Assembly (NCBI GenBank): GCA_937927905.1
Contig: CALFWP010000005.1
Location: 1 to 12,314 of the forward strand
Direction of reading: 5' to 3'
Source of the DNA: an uncultured Neomegalonema sp.
GTDB taxonomy: Bacteria > Pseudomonadota > Alphaproteobacteria > Rhodobacterales > Rhodobacteraceae
Length of the DNA stretch: 12,314 nt
Each line of letters starts with the position of its first letter. The first letter of the stretch is position 1. Positions 1 to 5,838 of this stretch are shown here, piece after piece. Both the position numbers and the translations under genes were made by a program. The notes beneath the pieces were generated by a model, which was not told the DNA's origin, searched no databases, and saw only the letters and a program-made list of their open reading frames with translations.

Positions 1-1214
1 CGGATCGCAAGACCCGGGCCGGGGAACGGGTGTCGTCCTACAAAGTCCGGTGGCAGGCCCAATTCGCGCCCCAATGCCCGGACCTCGTCCTTGAACAGTG
101 CCCGTAAAGGTTCGACAAGTTGCATCTTCATGCGTTCGGGCAAGCCGCCGACATTATGATGGGACTTGATAGTAACGCTCGGACCACCTGTGGCGCTGAC
201 GCTTTCAATCACGTCAGGGTAGAGCGTGCCCTGTGCCAGAAACTCCGCACCGCCGCTCTCGACGGCACATTCATCAAAGACGTCGATAAATAGACGCCCT
301 ATGGTTTTTCTTTTGATTTCAGGGTCTTCCACACCGTTCAATGCAGTGAGAAACAGGTCGGATGCGTCGCGATGAATCAGCTTTATATTGTAGGTATCGC
401 GGAACATGGTCACGACTTCTCCGGCCTCGCCATGGCGCATCATTCCGGTATCGACAAAAACACAAGTCAAACGATCCCCGATCGCCTCGTGGATCAGGAC
501 GGCAGCAACAGAGCTATCCACACCGCCGGACAAACCGCAGATCACGCGACCTGTCTCACCAACCTGTGCACGGATCGCGGCAATGGCTTCGTCCTTATAG
601 GCCGCCATCGTCCACTCGCCGGAGCAGCCCGCAATCCCGCGCACGAAATTTGTCAGCAAGGTTGCACCGCGCGGAGTATGGACAACTTCCGGATGAAACA
701 TCACCCCGTAAAACCCTTGTGCGGCATTTGCGAACGCAGCGAAAGGTGCGTTCGGGGAAGATCCGATCACCTCAAATCCCGGCGGTAACTCAGTTACACG
801 GTCGCCGTGAGACATCCAGACTTCTTCTTCCTCGCCCGGAGCGGCCATGCCCTTGAATAAAGGGGACTGCGCTTTCATTGTGACAAAAGCCCGTCCGAAT
901 TCACGTTCAGTGCTGCCGGCGGCAACGCCGCCCAGCTGTGTGACCATACACATTTGTCCGTAACAGATGCCAAGAACAGGAACCCCGAGTTCAAAAACCT
1001 GTTGCGGCGCACGGGGGCTGTCATTGTCGCCAACGCTTGCGGGTCCGCCGGAAAGGATAATGCCTTTCAGTCCCGGCGCTGTCAGTCCGTCGCCGAGGGC
1101 GTTGAACGGTCTGATTTCACAGTAGACCCCCGCCTCACGCACTCTGCGTGCAATCAGTTGTGTCACCTGACTGCCGAAATCAATAATCAGAATGCGTTCG
1201 GAATGGGCTGTCAT
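1..1214 (-). CDS. guaA: GMP synthase (glutamine-hydrolysing), 3' end cut by the window
   Basis: The enzyme makes GMP from XMP, ATP and glutamine in the cytoplasm, the last step of guanine nucleotide synthesis. I translated all 404 visible codons and found no frameshift. An N-terminal class I glutamine amidotransferase domain (about residues 1-200) carries the nucleophile Cys84 in GICYGQ and the His174/Glu176 pair in MFHPEV. An ATP pyrophosphatase domain follows, with the P-loop SGGVDS at about 229-234 and the signature IKSHHNVGGLPE near 350-360. The visible end is GRHPFPGPGLAIR, which in GMP synthases opens the dimerisation domain, so roughly 120 C-terminal residues lie beyond position 1. The ATG at 1214 has a Shine-Dalgarno GGGGAG seven bases upstream. 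It is divergent from argC with a 140-bp space. The family assignment is secure. Confidence 0.97.
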   Translation of the reverse strand, partial: MTAHSERILIIDFGSQVTQLIARRVREAGVYCEIRPFNALGDGLTAPGLKGIILSGGPASVGDNDSPRAPQQVFELGVPVLGICYGQMCMVTQLGGVAAGSTEREFGRAFVTMKAQSPLFKGMAAPGEEEEVWMSHGDRVTELPPGFEVIGSSPNAPFAAFANAAQGFYGVMFHPEVVHTPRGATLLTNFVRGIAGCSGEWTMAAYKDEAIAAIRAQVGETGRVICGLSGGVDSSVAAVLIHEAIGDRLTCVFVDTGMMRHGEAGEVVTMFRDTYNIKLIHRDASDLFLTALNGVEDPEIKRKTIGRLFIDVFDECAVESGGAEFLAQGTLYPDVIESVSATGGPSVTIKSHHNVGGLPERMKMQLVEPLRALFKDEVRALGRELGLPPDFVGRHPFPGPGLAI

Positions 1215-1221
1215 AATCAAT

Positions 1222-1241
1222 CTCCCCGTTGCCGGACGGGG
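1222..1241 (-). promoter_or_regulatory. guaA ribosome-binding site inside a small hairpin
   Basis: On the minus strand the arms CCCCGT (1241-1236) and ACGGGG (1229-1224) are perfectly complementary around a six-base loop. The second arm contains most of the Shine-Dalgarno GGGGAG (1227-1222), which sits seven bases before the guaA ATG. A folded leader would therefore mask the ribosome-binding site. The pairing is visible; a regulatory role is inference, and a 6-bp GC-rich stem can arise by chance. Confidence 0.35.
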
Positions 1242-1354
1242 TAATACTCTGCACGAAGAGAGTCCAGCGCAGATCATTGCACATCACTTCTGAATTGCGT
1301 CACAGCAGCGCTTCGCCTATGGCAATGACCTGATTTTCGGGTAAGGAGCGAGCG

Positions 1355-2383
1355 ATGAGCGCGGTACGGACGGCGATACTTGGTGCAAGCGGTTACACAG
1401 GTGCGGAGCTGATCCGCCTGCTCAGTGTGTGTCCGGAATACCGTATTGTCGCCCTGACAGCAGATCGTAAGGCGGGACAGCCTCTCGGGGATGTCTTTCC
1501 CCATCTGAGCCATTTGGACATGCCTGTTCTTTGTAAAGTCGAAGAGGTGGATTTCAGCGCTGTTGATTTTGTGTTTTGCGCGCTTCCCCATGCCACGACG
1601 CAAAAAATCATCGTGACTCTGCCTGAACATCTTCGGATTGTGGATTTATCGGCGGATTTCCGCCTGCGCGATCCGGCGGCCTATGAATCCTGGTACGGCG
1701 GTGCTCATACCGCGACCGAACTGCAAAAGTCTGCTGTCTACGGTCTGCCGGAGTTTTACCGTGATGAAATCCGCAATGCGCGCCTGGTGGCCAGTACAGG
1801 GTGTTACGTTGCGACCGGTGTCACGCCTTTGCTTCCTCTTGTGGCAGAGGGGGTGATTGACCCTGATGATATCGTTGTCGATGCGAAATCCGGCGTCAGC
1901 GGAGCGGGGCGTGCGGCCAAGGAAGGTATGCTGTTCGCTGAGGTTTCAGAGGGATTTCATGCCTATAACATCGGGGGTCACAGGCATACGGCTGAATATG
2001 ATCAGGAATTGTCAAAGGCCGCCGGGCGTGAAGTGCGTGTGACCTTTGCGCCGCATCTGATCCCGCAGAACAGGGGTATTCTGGCCACAATCTATGTCAA
2101 GGGGGATGCAACCCGCATTCATGAGGTTCTGTCCGCGCGTTTTGCGGATGAGCCGTTTTGCGATGTCATGCCGATTGGGGTGATGCCGCAAACCCGCCAT
2201 GTCCGTGGTTCGAATTACTGCCGTATGGGTGTTGTTGCCGACCGGCGCGAGGGTAGGGCGGTTGTTGTCTCCGTCCTTGATAATCTGGTCAAGGGCGCGT
2301 CAGGACAAGCGGTTCAGAATGCGAATATTATGCTGGGCGTGCCTGAAACCACTGGTCTGATGCAGGCTCCTCTCTTTCCGTAA
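1355..2383 (+). CDS. argC: N-acetyl-gamma-glutamyl-phosphate reductase
   Basis: ArgC reduces N-acetylglutamyl-5-phosphate with NADPH to the semialdehyde, the third step of arginine synthesis. The 342-residue length fits the longer, type 1 form of the family. The N-terminal Rossmann fold shows GASGYTGAEL at residues 10-19. The catalytic cysteine is Cys150 in the strongly conserved STGCYVATG. SGVSGAGR (180-186), the active-site histidine segment GGHRHTAEYD (207-216) and PHLIPQNRG are also typical. The ATG at 1355 has TAAGGAG at 1342-1348, six bases away. A small hairpin (TTCCG/CGGAA, 2376-2389) spans the stop codon but has no T-run behind it, so it is a poor terminator. No other arg gene is in view, so the gene appears to stand alone between guaA and ccmE. 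Confidence 0.98.
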   Translation: MSAVRTAILGASGYTGAELIRLLSVCPEYRIVALTADRKAGQPLGDVFPHLSHLDMPVLCKVEEVDFSAVDFVFCALPHATTQKIIVTLPEHLRIVDLSADFRLRDPAAYESWYGGAHTATELQKSAVYGLPEFYRDEIRNARLVASTGCYVATGVTPLLPLVAEGVIDPDDIVVDAKSGVSGAGRAAKEGMLFAEVSEGFHAYNIGGHRHTAEYDQELSKAAGREVRVTFAPHLIPQNRGILATIYVKGDATRIHEVLSARFADEPFCDVMPIGVMPQTRHVRGSNYCRMGVVADRREGRAVVVSVLDNLVKGASGQAVQNANIMLGVPETTGLMQAPLFP

Positions 2384-2601
2384 CCGGAATTGCGGGATAA
2401 ATTGAGAGAGTGTGTAGTAGAGAGCGGTCGGATATTTGCTTTGGTTGTAAGCAATTTTATCTGTACTTGTACTCCGCTTCTTTCGGGGGTGTTATCGTCG
2501 CACTCTTGATTATTATATGCACATGTAACGGTTTTCATATCCGATGTAGTGATTATGTAGCGGATTGTGCGGGTTTGCGCGCTGATTAAAGGAGGCCGGA
2601 A

Positions 2602-3069
2602 ATGGCAAGAATGCGAAAAAAACAACGGGTTATGATGCTCGTTTTTGGTGGCGTTGCGCTTGCAACCTCCACGATTCTTGTTTCACTCGCCATGCGGGAT
2701 TCTATTGTGTTTTTCTTCGGCCCCAGTGAACTGATCGCCAAGGAAGCCGCCGGAGAGATCGGGCCGCAGCGCCGATTACGTGTCGGCGGTATGGTGGTTG
2801 AAGGATCACTGGTTCGTGATGAGGGCGAAACCATCCGTTTTGATGTGACGGATTTTGAAAAAACCGTACAGGTTACCTTTACCGGTATCCCGCCGAGCCT
2901 GTTCAAAGAGGGTGAGGGCGTGGTTGCGGAAGGCACGTATTCAAACGGATTGTTCCAAGCCAATGAAGTTCTGGCGAAACACGATGAAAAATACGTGCCG
3001 CGCGAGGTTAAAGATATTCTGAAAAATGATGCCGATGACGGTAGCTATGAATACAGCCCGGGCAGTTAA
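2602..3069 (+). CDS. ccmE: Cytochrome c maturation heme chaperone CcmE
   Basis: CcmE binds heme covalently in the periplasm and hands it to CcmF/CcmH for attachment to apocytochrome c (System I). The 155-residue protein starts with a basic segment (MARMRKKQR) and one membrane anchor at about residues 10-30, which leaves the rest in the periplasm. The beta-barrel (OB-like) domain follows. The heme-binding histidine is His127 in LAKHDEKYVP, and Tyr131 completes the HxxxY motif of this family. The C-terminal tail is short and acidic, as in other CcmE proteins. The ATG at 2602 has a strong Shine-Dalgarno AAAGGAGG (2588-2595) six bases upstream. The 218-bp space after argC and the lack of other ccm genes in view mean it is probably transcribed separately here; the rest of the ccm set must be elsewhere. 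I see no convincing promoter in the spacer. Confidence 0.95.
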   Translation: MARMRKKQRVMMLVFGGVALATSTILVSLAMRDSIVFFFGPSELIAKEAAGEIGPQRRLRVGGMVVEGSLVRDEGETIRFDVTDFEKTVQVTFTGIPPSLFKEGEGVVAEGTYSNGLFQANEVLAKHDEKYVPREVKDILKNDADDGSYEYSPGS

Positions 3070-3073
3070 AGCA

Positions 3074-3144
3074 TCACACCCGTCCTACGGGATCCGCTTT
3101 TACATTGACAGTGTGTGACATCTTTTGAACCAGATTATCAAAAG
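3074..3144. terminator. Hairpins between convergent ccmE and PilZ genes
   Basis: Three pairings fill this short convergent space. CCCGT/ACGGG (3079-3083 with 3087-3091) sits inside TCACAC/GTGTGA (3074-3079 with 3113-3118); the two share base 3079, so they compete at that point. A third, CTTTTGA/TCAAAAG (3122-3128 with 3138-3144), overlaps the stop codon of the PilZ gene. Only short T-runs follow on either strand, so these are weak candidates for a two-way terminator. Confidence 0.35.
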
Positions 3145-3533
3145 TCAAAGATGATGCCCGCTTCATCTCCCTGACGCCATTTCTGTACGCAATCCGTGAT
3201 CAGTCCGATATCCGGAATACTGATTTTTATCAGTTCTGACGAGTGGCTGATGGTGTCGGTAATCTGAATTCGCGCGCCGACTTTTGAGATATCCAGCACA
3301 ACGCAATTGACCGGTCGCGTACTGTTTTCCGTTGTTGCAAAAGCGACCTTTCTAACGGCACGGCGTTTGTCCATTCGGCGGCTCTGCGCAAATGCTCTGT
3401 CTGCTTTCATATTGCGAAGTTTCTGCGCATCCGATAGCGTACGCAATGGCAGTCTTAAGTAAGGGCTTGTCTCGTTATTTGCCCATCCATCAAGTACGGT
3501 ATAGCCGGATTTTTTCTCGGGCCCTGTAATCAT
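3138..3533 (-). CDS. PilZ-domain protein, probable cyclic-di-GMP receptor
   Basis: A 131-residue protein whose second half is a PilZ domain. The RxxxR-type arm is present in SRRMDKRRAVRK (about residues 51-62), and the second signature DxSxxG appears as LDISKVGARI at about 80-89. The chain ends in GIIFDF, a common close of PilZ barrels. PilZ proteins bind cyclic-di-GMP and alter motility, exopolysaccharide or envelope functions; which one applies here cannot be told. The first 45 or so residues are not recognisable. No membrane segment or signal peptide is visible. No clear Shine-Dalgarno precedes the ATG at 3533. Internal ATGs at 3410 and 3375 would keep part or all of the domain but have no better ribosome-binding site. 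The gene is on the same strand as the HAD gene but 145 bp downstream of it, so it is probably separate. Confidence 0.82.
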   Translation of the reverse strand: MITGPEKKSGYTVLDGWANNETSPYLRLPLRTLSDAQKLRNMKADRAFAQSRRMDKRRAVRKVAFATTENSTRPVNCVVLDISKVGARIQITDTISHSSELIKISIPDIGLITDCVQKWRQGDEAGIIFDF

Positions 3534-3611
3534 TTTGGAATCCAGACTACCTATAAAAGTCGTTACTTGTGGAACTTATACAGAACGCCATATACGCTCC
3601 CGATATAGTTA

Positions 3612-3692
3612 TAAATACACAACTCAGCTTAACAGGAATTTAATATACCATCTAAGTCTTTGTATTATTGTGCTAATTTTATTGTGTATTTA
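3612..3692. repeat. 11-bp perfect inverted repeat bounding an AT-rich spacer
   Basis: TAAATACACAA at 3612-3622 is the exact reverse complement of TTGTGTATTTA at 3682-3692, with 59 bp between. The right arm lies inside the last codons of the HAD hydrolase gene (Asn-Thr-Gln-stop). A direct repeat TTATTGTG occurs at 3665-3672 and 3679-3686, partly in the same arm. The spacer is far more AT-rich than its surroundings. No function is claimed: it may be a regulatory element, a degenerate insertion, or coincidence in AT-rich DNA. Confidence 0.45.
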
Positions 3693-4362
3693 AAATCTCC
3701 GTGATCATAGAAAGCGTGCTGTTGTGATCGCCTGTCGTCCTATCAGCTCCGGCGTCATGTAGTTTTTTACGTCGCTGCGGATCAACATCGAAGCCGATAA
3801 AATGCGTTCCGTTTTTCTGTGCTGCTTCAAGATCGTTTAGATTGTTGCCAAGAAAAATTACGCTCTTGGCGGGCAAAGCCAGGCGTTTAAGTACGCGTTT
3901 CAGGATCGCGCTTTTTGCTCCGCCGCCTTCTGCGCCACAATGCCATATCTTTATATACTCCCACATACCCGCATGGGTCAGACGCATTTTCGCAGCGGCT
4001 TCGAAATTTGCTGTTGCTGTCCCGAGTGCCAGTCCGCCAATCCGGTTGAGGGTTTTCAGTAAATCCAATGCTTGCGGTATCGGAACAACCGGATTGGCGC
4101 CCGAATACAGGCGTTCCAGTTCGGTCAGATAGCGCGTGCGCAATGTATTGATGGTGACGTCGTCGTCCGAAAACCCGTGGACTTGCAAGATTTCACGGTA
4201 GATTTCGATATCGTTCCGGATTTTATAGCTATCCCAATCCACTGATAAACCGCTTACGCCATAGACATCACGGAAGGGGATAAAAAACGCGGCTTCTTCC
4301 GCCGGGGTCAGCTTTAGTAACGGCCCGTCAACATCAAAAATAACAGCGGCTTTCATCGACAT
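3679..4362 (-). CDS. HAD-like hydrolase, phosphoglycolate phosphatase type, with an altered motif IV
   Basis: A 227-residue member of the haloacid dehalogenase superfamily with a C1-type helical cap (about residues 17-95). Motif I is IFDVDGPLL, with nucleophile Asp10 and acid Asp12; the usual T or V after DxDG is Pro14. Motif II is GTATAN (Thr115). Lys150 in GGAKSAILK is the likely motif III lysine. Motif IV reads LGNNLND (171-177): the first magnesium-binding Asp of the normal GDxxxD is Asn173, while Asp177 is kept. Most relatives are small-molecule phosphatases; the substrate is unknown here. The first ATG (4362) is preferred because GGAG lies about ten bases upstream; a second ATG two codons on is possible. 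The gene is divergent from the DUF985 gene. The motif IV change could lower or alter activity. Confidence 0.85.
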   Translation of the reverse strand: MSMKAAVIFDVDGPLLKLTPAEEAAFFIPFRDVYGVSGLSVDWDSYKIRNDIEIYREILQVHGFSDDDVTINTLRTRYLTELERLYSGANPVVPIPQALDLLKTLNRIGGLALGTATANFEAAAKMRLTHAGMWEYIKIWHCGAEGGGAKSAILKRVLKRLALPAKSVIFLGNNLNDLEAAQKNGTHFIGFDVDPQRRKKLHDAGADRTTGDHNSTLSMITEILNTQ

Positions 4363-4412
4363 AACGGGCGTCTCCGGTTTGTTTACGTTGGCAGCATCTG
4401 TTTTTACGGATA

Positions 4413-4465
4413 ACTGTAGTGGTGTTTGAGCATTCCTTTAATGCTCCGGATAGACCGGTTACAGT
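4413..4465. other. Two-stage hairpin in the divergent HAD/DUF985 intergenic region
   Basis: An apical perfect 7-bp stem GAGCATT/AATGCTC (4428-4434 with 4440-4446, five-base loop) sits inside an outer stem ACTGTA/TACAGT (4413-4418 with 4460-4465). The outer stem can be extended inward by two G-U pairs and then GGT/ACC, leaving one base bulged. No T-run follows, so it is not a normal terminator. It lies about 80 bp before the DUF985 start and about 50 bp before the HAD start on the other strand. It could be a 5'-leader structure, an operator or a small RNA element. The pairing is seen; the role is unknown. Confidence 0.4.
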
Positions 4466-4545
4466 AAAGTAGGATTTGTTGTTGTTGTCTTGCGGATTAT
4501 TTGCTGTTCAGACACCATAATGGCTTTTTTCCGATAGGCAGCATC

Positions 4546-4980
4546 ATGATGACAGCCCGAGACATTATTGAACGCCTTGGACTGGCCCCTCATCCTGAAG
4601 GCGGCTGGTATCGTGAGACTTGGCGTGCAGATGCCACAGAGGATCAGCGTGCTGCGGGAACCGCGATCTATTACCTGTTGGATGTCGGTGATTTTTCCCA
4701 TTGGCATAAAGTTGATGCTGTGGAAATCTGGCATTACTATGCCGGTGCGCCGTTATCGCTAACCGTTTCAGCAGACGGTCACGACGCTGAAAGTATGATT
4801 CTCGGGCCGGAGATTACAGCAGGTCAGATGCCTCAACGGGTGGTGCCTGCGGGCTGGTGGCAAACTGCAACTTCGCTGGGCGGCTGGACACTGGTTGGCT
4901 GTACTGTCTCGCCGGGGTTTGAGTTTAAAGGGTTTGAGATTGCCCCTCCGGATTGGCGGCCCGTACCACGAAATGACTGA
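4546..4980 (+). CDS. Cupin_5 / DUF985 family protein
   Basis: A 144-residue single-domain protein of the DUF985 (Cupin_5) family. Recognisable blocks are LAPHPEGGWYRETWR (13-27), the metal-site region FSHWHKVDAVEIWHYYAG (50-67, with His52, His54, Glu60 and His63), the strand region around GPEI, the VPAGWWQ segment, and the closing CTVSPGFEFKGFEIA. The family is a small beta-barrel whose biochemical role is not established, so no reaction is assigned. The ATG at 4546 is chosen because the family's N-terminal helix starts there; an upstream in-frame TTG at 4501 would add 15 residues unlike the family. Only a weak AGGCAG precedes it. It ends six bases before the convergent cyclo-ligase gene. Confidence 0.9.
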   Translation: MMTARDIIERLGLAPHPEGGWYRETWRADATEDQRAAGTAIYYLLDVGDFSHWHKVDAVEIWHYYAGAPLSLTVSADGHDAESMILGPEITAGQMPQRVVPAGWWQTATSLGGWTLVGCTVSPGFEFKGFEIAPPDWRPVPRND

Positions 4981-4986
4981 TCAGGT

Positions 4987-5556
4987 TTACGAAATAAGCC
5001 CGTTTTCCGTAACAATACCGTCCAATTTCTGATCTGTTGGTTCGATTGGTACCTGATCCGCTTCCTGTGCGGAATATGCGTAACCATAGGCACGGGTGGT
5101 TTGTGCGCCGCGCAGTTTTTCCAGAGTTCTGTCATAAAATCCGCCGCCATAACCCAGCCGGTAAAGAGCACGGTCAAAGGCCAGCAAAGGCGCAATCACG
5201 AGAGATGGTGTCACGCGCGATGCGGTATCGTCCGGGATTTCAGCTCCGAATGCGCCTTTTATAAAGCGCGTACCTGAATCAGCTGCGCGGAATTCCAACG
5301 GTGTATCGGCGGCGATAACCACAGGAAAACAGGTGACGACCCCTTGTTCCTGCAATGCGATTATAAGGGGTGTCGGATCCAACTCCGATTGTATCGGCCG
5401 GTAAAGCGCAATGATATCATCCGAGCAAAATGGAACGGAGTTCAAAAACGCGCGTGCGGCACGTTCCGTTGCGTCATGTACGGTTTGAGTGGCTGCTTTA
5501 CGCCTTTTACGGGCTGCGCTGCGTGCCTGTGATTTTATGTCAGATAACATATTCAT
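4987..5556 (-). CDS. ygfA: 5-formyltetrahydrofolate cyclo-ligase
   Basis: This enzyme uses ATP to turn 5-formyltetrahydrofolate into 5,10-methenyltetrahydrofolate, which returns the stored folate to one-carbon metabolism. The 189-residue length is typical. The basic N-terminal helix KSQARSAARKRRKA (about 8-21) supplies ATP-binding residues. The substrate region YRPIQSELDP (52-61) and the glycine-rich loop LYRLGYGGGFYDR (131-143) are both clear. The C-terminal LDGIVTENG is the usual end. I chose the ATG at 5556; an ATG at 5550 is equally plausible, and neither has a good Shine-Dalgarno. An ATG at 5655 is in frame, but it would put 33 unrelated residues in front and would read through the probable 6S RNA. 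In many proteobacteria this gene lies just downstream of 6S RNA, which fits here. Confidence 0.93.
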   Translation of the reverse strand: MNMLSDIKSQARSAARKRRKAATQTVHDATERAARAFLNSVPFCSDDIIALYRPIQSELDPTPLIIALQEQGVVTCFPVVIAADTPLEFRAADSGTRFIKGAFGAEIPDDTASRVTPSLVIAPLLAFDRALYRLGYGGGFYDRTLEKLRGAQTTRAYGYAYSAQEADQVPIEPTDQKLDGIVTENGLIS

Positions 5557-5570
5557 AGTGCTGTCTATAT

Positions 5571-5740
5571 CAGGCGGCGGACCCGGAACAACCGTTGGAG
5601 TGGATGATCCCCGCAAGCCTGGTAAACCAGGTGGGCGCCATGTACCGGGGACCACGGTCCGGGGCAGGGACAGCTCCCGCAGAGATGCTTAAGGCCAGTG
5701 GGATTCAGACTCCGTGACGCGAAGTCCAGCATCCGCCAGT
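5571..5740 (-). ncRNA. ssrS: Probable 6S RNA (ssrS), upstream of ygfA
   Basis: 6S RNA mimics an open promoter and sequesters sigma-70-type RNA polymerase. On the minus strand a closing stem is visible: GGCGGA (5737-5732) pairs with TCCGCC (5581-5576), extended by CTGGA with TCCGG just inside. After an interruption, GGAGT pairs with ACTCC and ATCCC with GGGAT, flanking a large unpaired centre. A compact hairpin CCTGG-TTTA-CCAGG lies on the 3' side of the centre, the place where E. coli 6S has its small 3' hairpin. The length of about 165 nt and the position directly before the cyclo-ligase gene match known ssrS-ygfA organisation. No protein-coding signal is seen. The exact ends are estimates and no clear promoter was found. 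I could not run a covariance model. Confidence 0.58.
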
Positions 5741-5802
5741 CATTGATGTAATGCGTCAGGAGTTAAGATTCCACCCTTCACGTTTATAAATTCGGCCATG
5801 CG

Positions 5803-5829
5803 TTGACAGGGCTGTCAGGGCCGTAATAG
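5803..5829 (+). promoter_or_regulatory. Possible trkH promoter with an overlapping palindrome
   Basis: A consensus -35 hexamer TTGACA (5803-5808) is followed after 15 bp by TAATAG (5824-5829), a weak -10. The -35 lies in a perfect inverted repeat TGACAG-GG-CTGTCA (5804-5817), which could be a repressor site or a small hairpin. If this promoter is real, transcription would begin almost at the trkH ATG (5839), leaving little or no leader. This is tentative: the spacing is short and the -10 poor. Confidence 0.27.
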
Positions 5830-5838
5830 CTGGCGCAT

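Noticed and set aside
362..856. Plus-strand open frames opposite guaA
   Set aside because: They are Arg/Ser/Pro-rich shadow frames; the minus strand encodes an unbroken GMP synthase.
2384..2601. Possible promoter or small RNA in the argC-ccmE spacer
   Set aside because: Several TTGATT/TAT-like words occur in AT-rich sequence, but no pair with good spacing and no stable fold stood out.
4473..4488. TTG triplet run (microsatellite) before the DUF985 gene
   Set aside because: Only about four units, outside any coding frame in use; too short to suggest phase variation.
5557..5655. 33-residue N-terminal extension of the cyclo-ligase
   Set aside because: It is Pro/Gly-rich, unlike the family, and lies in the structured RNA region; the normal family N-terminus begins at 5556 or 5550.
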